Shown one piece after another: positions 9,602 to 17,685 of a DNA stretch of 64,000 bases. This stretch comes from Bacillota bacterium (GTDB taxonomy: Bacteria; Bacillota; Clostridia; Acetivibrionales; JANLFN01), in contig JAEZTC010000014.1 of NCBI GenBank assembly GCA_023421675.1, positions 1 to 64,000 of the forward strand, in the 5' to 3' direction. Made by a program: the position numbers and the translations under genes. Within the stretch, counting starts at the first letter, position 1. Each line of letters opens with the position of its first letter. The notes beneath the pieces were generated by a model. That model was not told the origin of the DNA. It searched no databases and saw nothing but the letters and a program-made list of their open reading frames with translations.

Positions 9602-10300
9602 CTACTTTTCTATTTTATAACCTACACCCCAGACAGTTTTAATATACTGCGGCTTTCTGGGATCGTCCTCTATCTTTTCCCTTATATTTCTAATATGCAC
9701 CATTACTGTGTTATTCGAATCAAAGTACTGCTCTTTCCAAACCCTTTCGAATATCTCTTCGCTGCTAAAGACACGCCCCCGATTTCCCCCAAGCAGATAA
9801 AGAATTTCAAATTCTGTCGGTGTCAGAATTATTTCATTCTCATTTAATAAGACCTTATGACTAACAGGGTCTATAGAAAGATTATTAATCACTATGTTTT
9901 TTGAATTATTCAAAACAGTTTGTGGATTTAAATACAAAAAACGTCTTAGCTGGGATTTGACTCTTGCTATAAGCTCCAAAGGATTAAACGGCTTGGTCAT
10001 ATAATCATCAGCCCCGGTACTCAAACCCATTATTTTATCAATGTCTTCAGACTTGGCACTAAGCATAATAATAGGCAGATTCCTACTGCTTCTTATGTAT
10101 CTGCAGGCCTCAAGCCCATCCATTCCGGGCATCATGATATCGAGTATAACCAGATGAAAAGCTTCCATATCCAATAGCCGCAAAGCTTCAGCAGCATTAT
10201 TTGCCTTTGTCACTTGGCAGCCTTCATTCGTAAGATATATATCAATAAGGTCTGCTATTTCCTTTTCATCATCCACAACAAGAATTTTTGGTCTTTCCAT
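9602..10300 (-). CDS. VanR-like OmpR-family response regulator
   Basis: 232 residues. The receiver domain has Asp10/Asp11, phospho-acceptor Asp54 (VILDIMMPGMDG) and the KPF lysine motif. A C-terminal winged helix ends in VWGVGYKIEK. ATG follows GAGGGAA. It is first in an apparent run regulator, kinase, carboxypeptidase, truncated kinase, which suggests control of cell-wall peptide trimming. Confidence 0.93.
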   Translation of the reverse strand: MERPKILVVDDEKEIADLIDIYLTNEGCQVTKANNAAEALRLLDMEAFHLVILDIMMPGMDGLEACRYIRSSRNLPIIMLSAKSEDIDKIMGLSTGADDYMTKPFNPLELIARVKSQLRRFLYLNPQTVLNNSKNIVINNLSIDPVSHKVLLNENEIILTPTEFEILYLLGGNRGRVFSSEEIFERVWKEQYFDSNNTVMVHIRNIREKIEDDPRKPQYIKTVWGVGYKIEK

Positions 10301-10504
10301 GCTCTTCCCTCATATTTTTTATTGTTAACTTCATTATAACGCATCATAGAATTTTTTTCAGTTATAGAAAATTTTTCTTATAATGCTTAGGAAATTATGG
10401 TTCTACCTTGATTTATTAATTTCCGTTAAAAGCATTTCAATAAAGTCTTCATTATAGTTTTTTTCAAAGACTTTGTTCCCTCAGAGCTTATAAATGAGGT
10501 TCTT

Positions 10505-11941
10505 TTAATAATATTCGATTTCATTGTCTAAACCGATTGAATTTATATAACGTTCAACTGATTCCTTCCTAAAGCTATCAAGCGACGTTAGGAACTTCAC
10601 GAACTGCTGCTGCCATTCTCTGTCTGTTTGCGTGTCATTAGTTTCAATAAGTGAAAGATCACAATTGCCTTCCCTTAGATCCTCATAAAAAAGAGTCTTT
10701 ACAAGTACAGACAATTCAAAATCACCCAGTTTGGAAAACAACTCAAGGAACTCATCTCCATAGAAACAATCTGTTTCAAGTATGTCAATAAAATCCTCCC
10801 ATGAATGTACACGTGACATTATTTTATCTGCTTTTTCTGGTATTGAAGAACATTTTGACAAATCTTTAAGCAATGATAAAAACGATCTTTCATCCAATCT
10901 TTCTCCTTGCTGTAGAACAGCTGAATTAGTATGTTCTTCCGCTTCCTCTCCTCTTATGATTATCAGTTTTTCAAGGCCTTGAATTTTGATTGAGCTTTTC
11001 ACCACAGTCAAAAAGACACCTTTATAATTCATCAAATACTCTATTTGTTCCGAAGCCCTTATACCCAGTTCCAGGATTACGGTTTGAAATGCTTTATCTA
11101 TATTTGACTGAAGTTGTGTTGAAGAGAACTTACTCAACTCTATATTCAATTTTGTATATTGTTCATTTGAAAGCAAAAGCTGTCTGGCCGGGTACCCGGA
11201 CAGGACTGAAAAAACCGCATTGTTAATTGTCAATTCAAATATATTGATGAGACATTTGCGGTAGTCAATATTATATATTCTGCCGTAGCTTTCAAGAACT
11301 TGTTTTATGTCCTCAATGTTAAACAGTCTGCATACCTTTGTCTCCAGGTTAAGAGTTTCAATATAATTTTTCATGTAATAGACTCCTCGGACACTCCAAT
11401 CATCAAAAACCAGAGGATAATCTATGCTTGGCACCGAGTCCTGGGGTGCGAACATTATACTTAAAACGTTGAAAAAGGCAGGTATGGATTCAATTGTAGC
11501 TATATAAGCTTCAAGTGGGATATCCATACGTATTTTCTGCATTTCGGCAATCAGATTCCTGATTTTTTCAACACAAGCTGTTATGTTTTTTATGCCATCA
11601 TAGTATATTTCCTTAAGCGGCTTTACTTTTAATAATGCAATACATTTCTCCGGACTGCTGCAGTCTGAAAATCCCGCATCTATAGAATAGCAAATGGAAT
11701 TCATCAGCATTTCTGCAGTATCAACCTTAAGTGAAGTACTTTCACCCTTTGTATATCTATTAATAAGGTCATTAAGCAAAAACATCATATCATATCCAAT
11801 ACGATCTATTACAGGCTTTTCTACGAGACCCTCACTAAAGCCTTCCCTTAGTAGTGAGATCATAAACTGCGTTTTGCTTAGCCTTTCTTTTTTTATACTT
11901 CCTTTAGCCATTAGAATTTGGTCCGTTTTTCTATAATCCAT
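10505..11941 (-). CDS. Uncharacterised protein, DUF6179-like
   Basis: 478 residues, mostly helical, soluble, without signal peptide or catalytic motif that I can see. From memory it resembles the clostridial DUF6179 family, which sits next to DUF6323; the assignment is tentative. ATG at 11941 is preferred to 11947 because AGGAGG then has an 8-base spacing. It overlaps the end of the upstream small gene by 11 bases, so the pair is translationally coupled. A strong sigma-A-like promoter upstream (12504-12532) points at this operon. Function unknown. Confidence 0.75.
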   Translation of the reverse strand: MDYRKTDQILMAKGSIKKERLSKTQFMISLLREGFSEGLVEKPVIDRIGYDMMFLLNDLINRYTKGESTSLKVDTAEMLMNSICYSIDAGFSDCSSPEKCIALLKVKPLKEIYYDGIKNITACVEKIRNLIAEMQKIRMDIPLEAYIATIESIPAFFNVLSIMFAPQDSVPSIDYPLVFDDWSVRGVYYMKNYIETLNLETKVCRLFNIEDIKQVLESYGRIYNIDYRKCLINIFELTINNAVFSVLSGYPARQLLLSNEQYTKLNIELSKFSSTQLQSNIDKAFQTVILELGIRASEQIEYLMNYKGVFLTVVKSSIKIQGLEKLIIIRGEEAEEHTNSAVLQQGERLDERSFLSLLKDLSKCSSIPEKADKIMSRVHSWEDFIDILETDCFYGDEFLELFSKLGDFELSVLVKTLFYEDLREGNCDLSLIETNDTQTDREWQQQFVKFLTSLDSFRKESVERYINSIGLDNEIEYY

Positions 11942-12410
11942 TGTCATTCCCTCCTAGAGTAAGAGAATCCTTGGGTTCTTTCTCCTTAAAGTATTTAACA
12001 ATAGTATTAAAATGCAGCCCTTTCAATAATTCAAGAGAACCATGACATTCACCATCAAATATTTCACTCATTTTTTCAATAAGTTCATCATCAGCAGCTT
12101 TGTCATCTGTCTCATTTTTTAGGCAATAAAATATTTCGTGAAGTTCATTCAAAGTTAAAACATAGTTTTCTTCATTAATGTAATGAGATGTACAAAAAAC
12201 TTTTATCATTTGCTTGGTAGCTTCTACCCCAAGCTCAATTCTTCCGCAGCTTTTAAGTATAGAATTGCGGGCTTTTATCAGCATTATCACTTCTTCCTTG
12301 GTAAGTGATAAGCCGTATTCCGCGGTTTCGCTATTGATAAGCAGTATGTCGTTTATCTGTGTATCAATAAGCCCTGTTTCAAATGAATACAATATCGCCG
12401 GCAGAAACAT
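11931..12410 (-). CDS. Uncharacterised protein, DUF6323-like
   Basis: 159 residues, acidic and helical, no membrane segment. The length and the partner gene fit the DUF6323 family, recalled from memory. AGGAGG with 8-base spacing supports the ATG. It is the first gene of a coupled pair. The body contains a repeated Leu/Glu-rich helical pattern (LTLNELHEIFYCL) but no enzyme motif. Function unknown. Confidence 0.72.
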   Translation of the reverse strand: MFLPAILYSFETGLIDTQINDILLINSETAEYGLSLTKEEVIMLIKARNSILKSCGRIELGVEATKQMIKVFCTSHYINEENYVLTLNELHEIFYCLKNETDDKAADDELIEKMSEIFDGECHGSLELLKGLHFNTIVKYFKEKEPKDSLTLGGNDNGL

Positions 12411-12443
12411 TTATAATACCTCCTGAATTTTTTATAAAAGTAA

Positions 12444-12472
12444 TTGACAATTCTATATGTGTGTGATATGAT
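12444..12472 (+). promoter_or_regulatory. Sigma-A-type promoter for the ArsB/NhaD-like transporter
   Basis: TTGACA (12444-12449) and TATGAT (12467-12472) are separated by exactly 17 bases. Transcription would start near 12479 and give a leader of about 230 bases before the gene. Confidence 0.75.
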
Positions 12473-12478
12473 ATTATT

Positions 12479-12624
12479 TTGAGAATTTATTATTTGTTTT
12501 GCTATTATACATCTTCTGTATTTTTTAGTCAACAGATTAATATTGTATTTTCGGTTGGACGGTTAATCCGTTTTCAAGATATCAAACATCCAGGGTGGGA
12601 GGTTCAAAACTTTCCGCTTTTTTT
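12479..12624 (+). ncRNA. Candidate attenuator leader ending in an intrinsic terminator
   Basis: Between the promoter and the transporter gene there is a stem-loop with 8-bp arms (12597-12604 and 12608-12615, two G-U pairs), followed by GC and seven Ts (12618-12624), about 90 bases before the start codon. Upstream are short complementary segments, for example a GGATTAAC-type hairpin near 12558-12571. This promoter-leader-terminator-gene order is typical of riboswitches or attenuators. I could not match the leader to a known aptamer. Confidence 0.5.
12504..12532 (-). promoter_or_regulatory. Sigma-A-type promoter for the DUF6323/DUF6179-like operon
   Basis: On the minus strand TTGACT (12527-12532) and TATAAT (12504-12509) are spaced by 17 bases. 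It faces the plus-strand promoter at 12444-12472, so the 5' ends of the two transcripts would overlap by roughly 20 bases. Confidence 0.75.
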
Positions 12625-12710
12625 GCGTAATTTTTTAAGTATCAGATAAGTTGAATTACACATAAATATTGCATTCTAAAGCTAAATGTTAATTGCAAAT
12701 GGGGGTTATT

Positions 12711-13979
12711 ATGTCTCAAATGGTTTTATCTGCACTAATTTTTGTTGCAGCATATATTCTCATAATATGGGATAAGTTTGACAGGACTGTTATTGCGCTT
12801 GCAGGAGCTGTTCTCATGGTTCTTACAGGGATACTTCCTCAGGAAAAAGCATTTGAGAAAATCGAATACAATACCATTGCTCTTCTTGTCGGAATGATGA
12901 TAATGGTTATAATAACCAAAAGATCAGGGATTTTTGAATATCTTGCCGTAAAGACGGTCAAGCTTGTGAAAGGTGAGCCAGTCAAAATAATCATCATGCT
13001 TTCACTGGTTACAGGCCTATTATCCGCAGTACTTGATAATGTTACTACAATATTATTGGTTATCCCTGTTACGCTTAGCATTGCCAAAGACCTGCATATC
13101 AATCCGGTACCGTTTATAATATCGGAGGTTTTTGCATCAAATGTAGGAGGTACCGCAACACTTATAGGTGACCCGCCAAATATTATGATAGGTGGCTCTG
13201 TAGGCCTTACCTTTATGGATTTTATAAAAAACAACGGCGCGATAGCACTTTTACTTCTATTATTGTGCACCTATATCATGGTATTGATCTATAAAAAGAA
13301 GCTTGTGACAACAGACGAAGCGCGCCTTAAAATAATGCAAACAGATGAAAGCAAGCTAATCAAGGATAAAAAGCTGCTGATTAAAAGTGTTTGTGTTCTG
13401 TCTTTGACAATAATACTTTTTATGCTTCATGGAATAACAGGCTATGAGTCCTCTACCATTGCGATTGGGGGTGCAGTCCTGCTGCTTCTTATATCACGTA
13501 TCCGTCCCGAAAAGGTGCTGCATGAAATAGAGTGGAAAACCATACTTTTTTTTATAGGCCTTTTTGTCATGGTTGGGGGAATAGAAGAATCAGGACTTAT
13601 AAAAGAATTAGCCAGAGGAATACTGGATATAACTAACGGGAACCTCACACTAACGACACTTTGTATTCTATGGGTATCTGCAATAGCTTCAGCGTTTATT
13701 GACAATATACCTTTTGTAACAACAATGATTCCTCTTATTAAAGACATGGGTTCCATGTCAGGAATGAACCTGGGTCCCGTGTGGTGGGCACTGTCTCTCG
13801 GAGCTTGTCTTGGAGGCAATGGAACATTGATAGGCGCTAGTGCAAATGTTGTTGCTGCAGGAATAGCAGATGAGCATGGACATAAAATTTCCTTCGGGCG
13901 CTACCTCAAGGTTGCTTTTCCGGTAATGCTGCTTTCAATAGCCGTATGTACAATTTATTTAATCATATTCTATCTATAA
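12711..13979 (+). CDS. ArsB/NhaD-type (P-protein family) membrane transporter
   Basis: 422 residues with about 11 hydrophobic helices. Two internally repeated halves each carry a conserved re-entrant signature: DNVTTILLVIPV with GDPPNIMIG in the first, DNIPFVTTMIPL with GNGTLIGASANVV in the second. These mark the ion transporter superfamily that holds ArsB, NhaD and the P protein. The substrate (anion or Na+/H+) cannot be read from sequence. ATG at 12711 is chosen because GGGGG lies 5 bases upstream. A probable attenuator precedes it, suggesting ligand-controlled expression. Confidence 0.85.
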   Translation: MSQMVLSALIFVAAYILIIWDKFDRTVIALAGAVLMVLTGILPQEKAFEKIEYNTIALLVGMMIMVIITKRSGIFEYLAVKTVKLVKGEPVKIIIMLSLVTGLLSAVLDNVTTILLVIPVTLSIAKDLHINPVPFIISEVFASNVGGTATLIGDPPNIMIGGSVGLTFMDFIKNNGAIALLLLLLCTYIMVLIYKKKLVTTDEARLKIMQTDESKLIKDKKLLIKSVCVLSLTIILFMLHGITGYESSTIAIGGAVLLLLISRIRPEKVLHEIEWKTILFFIGLFVMVGGIEESGLIKELARGILDITNGNLTLTTLCILWVSAIASAFIDNIPFVTTMIPLIKDMGSMSGMNLGPVWWALSLGACLGGNGTLIGASANVVAAGIADEHGHKISFGRYLKVAFPVMLLSIAVCTIYLIIFYL

Positions 13980-13983
13980 AGCA

Positions 13984-14008
13984 AAAGCTCCCCGCTTCAG
14001 GGAGCTTT
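13984..14008 (+). terminator. Intrinsic terminator after the transporter gene
   Basis: Arms AAAGCTCCC and GGGAGCTTT form a 9-bp perfect stem with a 7-base loop. It may also serve the minus-strand small gene that ends at 14031. Confidence 0.75.
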
Positions 14009-14030
14009 CAGCTGTTATTTAAGTTTAGTG

Positions 14031-14168
14031 TTATTCTTTGCAGCCAAAGCCGCCAAAGATTCCATTATTTCCGCAGCAGCAGAATATGATTATAATTATT
14101 ATAATTATCCATATCCACCAAAATCCGCCGAAACCAGCAGCAGCAACAACTGGACGATCATCATTCAT
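14031..14168 (-). CDS. 45-residue YjcZ-like small sporulation-type membrane peptide
   Basis: The peptide has a short polar start, a Gly/Ala stretch (AAAGFGGFWWIW), a run of eight isoleucines, then FCCCG and a Gly-rich Cys-containing tail. One membrane helix plus Gly/Cys-rich ends is typical of the YjcZ-like small spore proteins of Firmicutes. AGGAGGT with ideal spacing precedes the ATG. It sits next to another tiny hydrophobic gene on the same strand. The role is inferred from composition only. Confidence 0.75.
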   Translation of the reverse strand: MNDDRPVVAAAGFGGFWWIWIIIIIIIIFCCCGNNGIFGGFGCKE

Positions 14169-14204
14169 ATAAATTGACCTCCTTCATTTCATTTTTTTAA
14201 TAAC

Positions 14205-14324
14205 CTAGCAGGCAGCTCCAAGAGTGCCTACTCTTCTTGGACACCAGAAGAGTAACAAGAAGAGAATAATAAACCATAAAACTGTATCGTTGCAGAAGAA
14301 TCCTCCACCACATCTTTCATCCAT
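14205..14324 (-). CDS. 39-residue Cys-containing small membrane peptide
   Basis: The peptide starts MDERCGGGFFCNDT, continues with one hydrophobic helix (VLWFIILFLLLFW) and ends CPRRVGTLGAAC. Four cysteines flank the helix. A strong AGGAGGT precedes the ATG at 14324. Like its neighbour 36 bases downstream it resembles tiny spore-coat or forespore membrane proteins, but I do not recognise a named family. Confidence 0.68.
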   Translation of the reverse strand: MDERCGGGFFCNDTVLWFIILFLLLFWCPRRVGTLGAAC

Positions 14325-14434
14325 AATATCTACCTCCTGATATAATGATCAATTATTTTAATCTAGTTCATAGTATGCCGGTAGTTACGTTTATGTTAAC
14401 TTTTTTATAGTTAAAAAAGGAGGATAATGCAAAA

Positions 14435-14459
14435 AACCCGCCGGTTATTCGGCAGGTTA
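14435..14459 (-). terminator. Intrinsic terminator after helD
   Basis: A 9-bp stem (one G-U pair) with a 7-base loop runs into TTTTTT on the minus strand, 24 bases after the helD stop. Confidence 0.75.
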
Positions 14460-14482
14460 TAGTGCTGTTTATTGTAGTATCA

Positions 14483-16771
14483 TTATATTCCTTCGATAAG
14501 TGGGGATAAATCCTTCAAATAGTAGATATATAGCTTGTGCAAGGGCCTTGTCATCGCAACATAAAGCAGCTTGGCATCAAGCTCGCTTCCCTGATATTCG
14601 GTACTGCTTCCATTTGATATTATTACTGCGTCAAACTCAAGACCCTTTGAAAGATAGGACGGAACTATTACTATACCGCCTTTATAAACCTTTTCCTTTC
14701 CAGTAATCAGGTGTATTGTTTCATCATATTTTTTCAGCATATTAAACAGAGCTTTACACTCATCCATCGTTTTTCCTATTACTGCAACAGAGCTGAAACC
14801 CGCATTTTTAAGGCGTCTTATATTTTCTCCGATTTCTGAATACAACTGTGAGGTATTTTCCATTCTGATAATTTCTACCTTATCACCATGCCTTATTACA
14901 GGCTTTGCAATAACAAGATTCCTGTCCTTAACCTTGGTGATTACTTTATTTGCAGCATCCATAATTTCAACTGTTGTTCTGTAGCTTTGTTCCAATGTAA
15001 GAAAACCGCTTCTCCTGTCATCAAAAACCCTTTCCTGAACCTCTTTCCAGTCTCTTATTCCCCTGTACGAGTGAATACCCTGGCAAAGATCTCCCAGAAT
15101 AGTAAATGAACTGTCTTTTACAATCTTTTTAAGTACATACAGCTGAAATACGCTGAAATCCTGTGCTTCATCTATAACTATGTGCCTTACGGGAATTTTC
15201 TCATCCATCCCGTGGATCTTGAATTTTAAATATGTTATTGGAGCTATATCTTCAATTTCAACAAAGCCTTCATTCAGATTCTTTTTTGTGTATTTCCTTG
15301 CAAAGGTCATAAGCTCTGGATCTATCCTTCCGGCTATAGCTTCCCTGAAAATTTCCTCATTATTTATAAAATCCTTATAGTATTCATATGGACTTAGCTT
15401 TGAAATCCTCCCGATATAATCATTTACCGCACTTTTTGACAATTTTTCAATATTAGTGATGGTTTCATTCTTCTTGTCAATTGTTTTAATAATAAGCTGC
15501 TGCCTTTTATCCGAATCGGGCATTGCCATTTTGTAGAAAGCAAGCTTTTTGTCACAATCCTCTTCAATCCCGCTTATTATGGAATCCTTCATAGCTTTAA
15601 GCCTATTGGATAAATGCTTCTTTATCTCATTGATTCTCCATGCAAGATGCCATTTGCTGTAGGAGTGAAGGAACAGGTCGTTTATCTCCGCATATGTAAA
15701 TATGACTTTAGATCCGATTGTAAAGTCTTCCTTAGGTATAAAGGTCTTTTCTACAAGGCTGACATAATCATCCATGACTTCCTTGAAATCAATGGATGTC
15801 TTAAGTTCTGAAGTCCGCCTAATAAGCTCGTTGACCTTTTTATCTTCTTCACTTCTATCTTTATTGACAAACAGAGTAAGCTTTTCATTAGCCTCCCTGA
15901 TTTTAAACTTTTTGCCCAAAAGCTCCATTGCAAACTCTTCAAAAGTAGTCTGCTTGACTCTTTCAACACCGAGCTCAGGCAAAACCTCAGAAATATAGTT
16001 AAGAAAAAGCCTGTTAGGAGCAATTATCATAAAGTTCTCAGGCTTGAAGCTCTTTTCAAATGCGTATATGAGGTATGCTATCCTGTGAAGTGCAATTGTA
16101 GTCTTGCCGCTTCCTGCTGCACCTTGAACTATCAATGGAGTCCACATATCCGCCCTAATTATTTCATTCTGCTCCACCTGTATAGTTGAAACTATTTCCT
16201 TGAGTCGATTATCAGCGCTTGCTCCAAGATAGGATTGAAGGAATTCATCATTGGTAGTTATATCAATATCAAAAATCTCATCAAGCTTACCTTCATTAAT
16301 TGAGAATTGGCGTTTAAGCAGGAGATCCCCGTTTATTTGCCCGTCAGGGCATTGGTAATGTGATTCTCCAAGCCTTCCTTCATAATAAAGGTTGGATATA
16401 GGAGCTCTCCAGTCAACAATAATTATCTGCTGATCCTCATCTCTTGATAGCGACATTTTTCCTATATAAAGCTTTTCAAGCTTTCCTGATTCCTTTTCCC
16501 TGAAATCAACCCTCGCAAAATAAGGCTTGCTTCTGGCTGTAACAAGATTCCTTATTTTGAGCTCAAGACTGCCCTGTATCAGAGTATTAACCATGCGGTC
16601 TATGTAGCTTTGGCTGCTTTCTGCATTGTAATGTCTTTTTGCATAATCAACACTGCTGTCTATCTTTTCCTTTTTATTCAAGGCATTGTTAAGGCTTTTT
16701 TCTACATAATCAATTGTATAGGTGCATCTTTCAAGCTCTTCCTTATACTGACGGTGCTTCTTTGCAGGCAT
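14483..16771 (-). CDS. helD: HelD-like superfamily 1 helicase (RNA polymerase recycling factor)
   Basis: 762 residues. An N-terminal coiled-coil region (about 5-60) precedes an interrupted SF1 motor. Walker A is QGAAGSGKTTIA (about 220-230), motif II is VIDEAQDFS (about 533), and the C-terminal UvrD-like motif is LYVAMTRPLHKLYIYYL. This layout (coiled coil, helicase core split by a long insert, about 760 residues) fits HelD, which removes stalled RNA polymerase from DNA, rather than UvrD/PcrA. ATG at 16771 follows AAGGGGGTGA; the longer frame to 16843 lacks a ribosome site. Confidence 0.88.
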   Translation of the reverse strand: MPAKKHRQYKEELERCTYTIDYVEKSLNNALNKKEKIDSSVDYAKRHYNAESSQSYIDRMVNTLIQGSLELKIRNLVTARSKPYFARVDFREKESGKLEKLYIGKMSLSRDEDQQIIIVDWRAPISNLYYEGRLGESHYQCPDGQINGDLLLKRQFSINEGKLDEIFDIDITTNDEFLQSYLGASADNRLKEIVSTIQVEQNEIIRADMWTPLIVQGAAGSGKTTIALHRIAYLIYAFEKSFKPENFMIIAPNRLFLNYISEVLPELGVERVKQTTFEEFAMELLGKKFKIREANEKLTLFVNKDRSEEDKKVNELIRRTSELKTSIDFKEVMDDYVSLVEKTFIPKEDFTIGSKVIFTYAEINDLFLHSYSKWHLAWRINEIKKHLSNRLKAMKDSIISGIEEDCDKKLAFYKMAMPDSDKRQQLIIKTIDKKNETITNIEKLSKSAVNDYIGRISKLSPYEYYKDFINNEEIFREAIAGRIDPELMTFARKYTKKNLNEGFVEIEDIAPITYLKFKIHGMDEKIPVRHIVIDEAQDFSVFQLYVLKKIVKDSSFTILGDLCQGIHSYRGIRDWKEVQERVFDDRRSGFLTLEQSYRTTVEIMDAANKVITKVKDRNLVIAKPVIRHGDKVEIIRMENTSQLYSEIGENIRRLKNAGFSSVAVIGKTMDECKALFNMLKKYDETIHLITGKEKVYKGGIVIVPSYLSKGLEFDAVIISNGSSTEYQGSELDAKLLYVAMTRPLHKLYIYYLKDLSPLIEGI

Positions 16772-17021
16772 AGCATCACCCCCTTTATTAGCATTTACAT
16801 GAATTTCTATTTTAATTGAAAAAACAGAAAAAATAAAGCCCAAAAAATAATTTGATTAATAAATTTCATGTAACAAAGAAATCAGCCAAAAAACAGAACA
16901 AACAGGAAAATAAGAAATAATTAGAGTCAAAATCAAAGCTTTACAAACTCGGGTCCTACATTTATAATAAAAGTCCAAACACCTGTTCGGACATTTACAT
17001 TGAAATATATGGAGGCTGACT

Positions 17022-17207
17022 ATGATTAACGGGAAATATAACAGAAATGTCTTTGAAATGAAAGCCATGATACTTATGAACAACAAGCTGCCTGTAACAC
17101 CTGAAAATCTGCACAAACTGGACAGTTTGTGGGATAGCAGCGGGAACTATAACCCCCGAAACATAAAACCTCTTATTGATATAATAAAATCTGCTTCAAA
17201 CAATTGA
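17022..17207 (+). CDS. Small hypothetical protein (61 residues)
   Basis: Unrecognised. The protein is soluble and mildly basic. A GGAGG site 7 bases before the ATG and a terminator just after the stop support a real gene. It lies alone between helD (divergent) and another small Cys-containing gene. Confidence 0.6.
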   Translation: MINGKYNRNVFEMKAMILMNNKLPVTPENLHKLDSLWDSSGNYNPRNIKPLIDIIKSASNN

Positions 17208-17219
17208 ATTTCAACGCTT

Positions 17220-17245
17220 AAGGCTCCGAATCCGAAGCCTTTTTA
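17220..17245 (+). terminator. Intrinsic terminator after the 61-residue gene
   Basis: A short stem AAGGCT/AGCCTT with a 10-base loop is followed by TTTTT. The stem is weak but well placed, 13 bases after the stop. Confidence 0.55.
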
Positions 17246-17357
17246 AATTATTACACCTCCAAATCCATGAATTTCTATGTATCAATTATTGCACATTATC
17301 ATATAATGTACTATAATTAATACAATCCTGATATATCTCAAAGAGGAGGTATATACT

Positions 17358-17522
17358 ATGTTAAGCTGCTCTTATTGTAATTATTATAAAGAAATATCTT
17401 CTTCAGATAACTCCCAAGAATGCAATATGCGAATATGCGAATATGCAAATTTTACTTTTCCAAATGATATTGATGAACTTTCAGATTACCCATGTAATAT
17501 CTCAAACGTTATAGCTGGGTGA
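17358..17522 (+). CDS. 54-residue Cys-rich hypothetical protein
   Basis: AGAGGAGGT sits 8 bases before the ATG. The peptide has five cysteines, including CSYC near the start, CNMRIC in the middle and a late PCN, which suggests metal binding. No family recognised. The stop lies about 20 bases before a palindromic repeat element. Confidence 0.62.
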   Translation: MLSCSYCNYYKEISSSDNSQECNMRICEYANFTFPNDIDELSDYPCNISNVIAG

Positions 17523-17540
17523 TGGGATGATGGCGCTGCA

Positions 17541-17575
17541 TAACCCCTCAGTCCTGCGGACAGCTCCCCTATTAG
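17541..17575 (+). repeat. Truncated left arm of the palindromic repeat element
   Basis: This 35-base stretch matches the left part of the full element that starts at 17590 (TAACCCCTCAGTC, a short variable loop, GACAGCTCCCCT, TTAGG). It stops before the second half of the hairpin. Confidence 0.65.
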
Positions 17576-17589
17576 GATGCTGCTCTGCA

Positions 17590-17685
17590 TAACCCCTCAG
17601 TCACTACGTGACAGCTCCCCTGTTAGGGGAGCCTAAACCCTTTTTGTTTTTGTGTCCCCCTAACAGGGGGACTTACAGGGGGTTA
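17590..17685 (+). repeat. Palindromic MITE-like repeat, copy 1
   Basis: The element begins TAACCCC and ends GGGGGTTA, so it has short terminal inverted repeats. Inside are two strong hairpins, one on GCTCCCCT-gtt-AGGGGAGC and one on GTCCCCCT-aac-AGGGGGAC. Its right end touches the TAG stop (17686-17688) of the M56 peptidase gene. A near-identical copy lies at 25390-25482. Confidence 0.75.

Noticed and set aside
13442..13819. 125-residue minus-strand frame inside the ArsB/NhaD-like gene
   Set aside because: Antisense shadow of a conserved membrane transporter; no start signal.
14427..14462. Plus-strand mini-ORF (MQKTRRLFGRL) with a good AGGAGG, a possible leader peptide
   Set aside because: It coincides with the helD terminator hairpin on the other strand and has no plus-strand gene to regulate nearby; the ribosome-like site is probably chance.
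16856..17116. 86-residue minus-strand hydrophobic frame
   Set aside because: It overlaps a plus-strand small gene that has a good ribosome site and terminator, and has no start signal itself.
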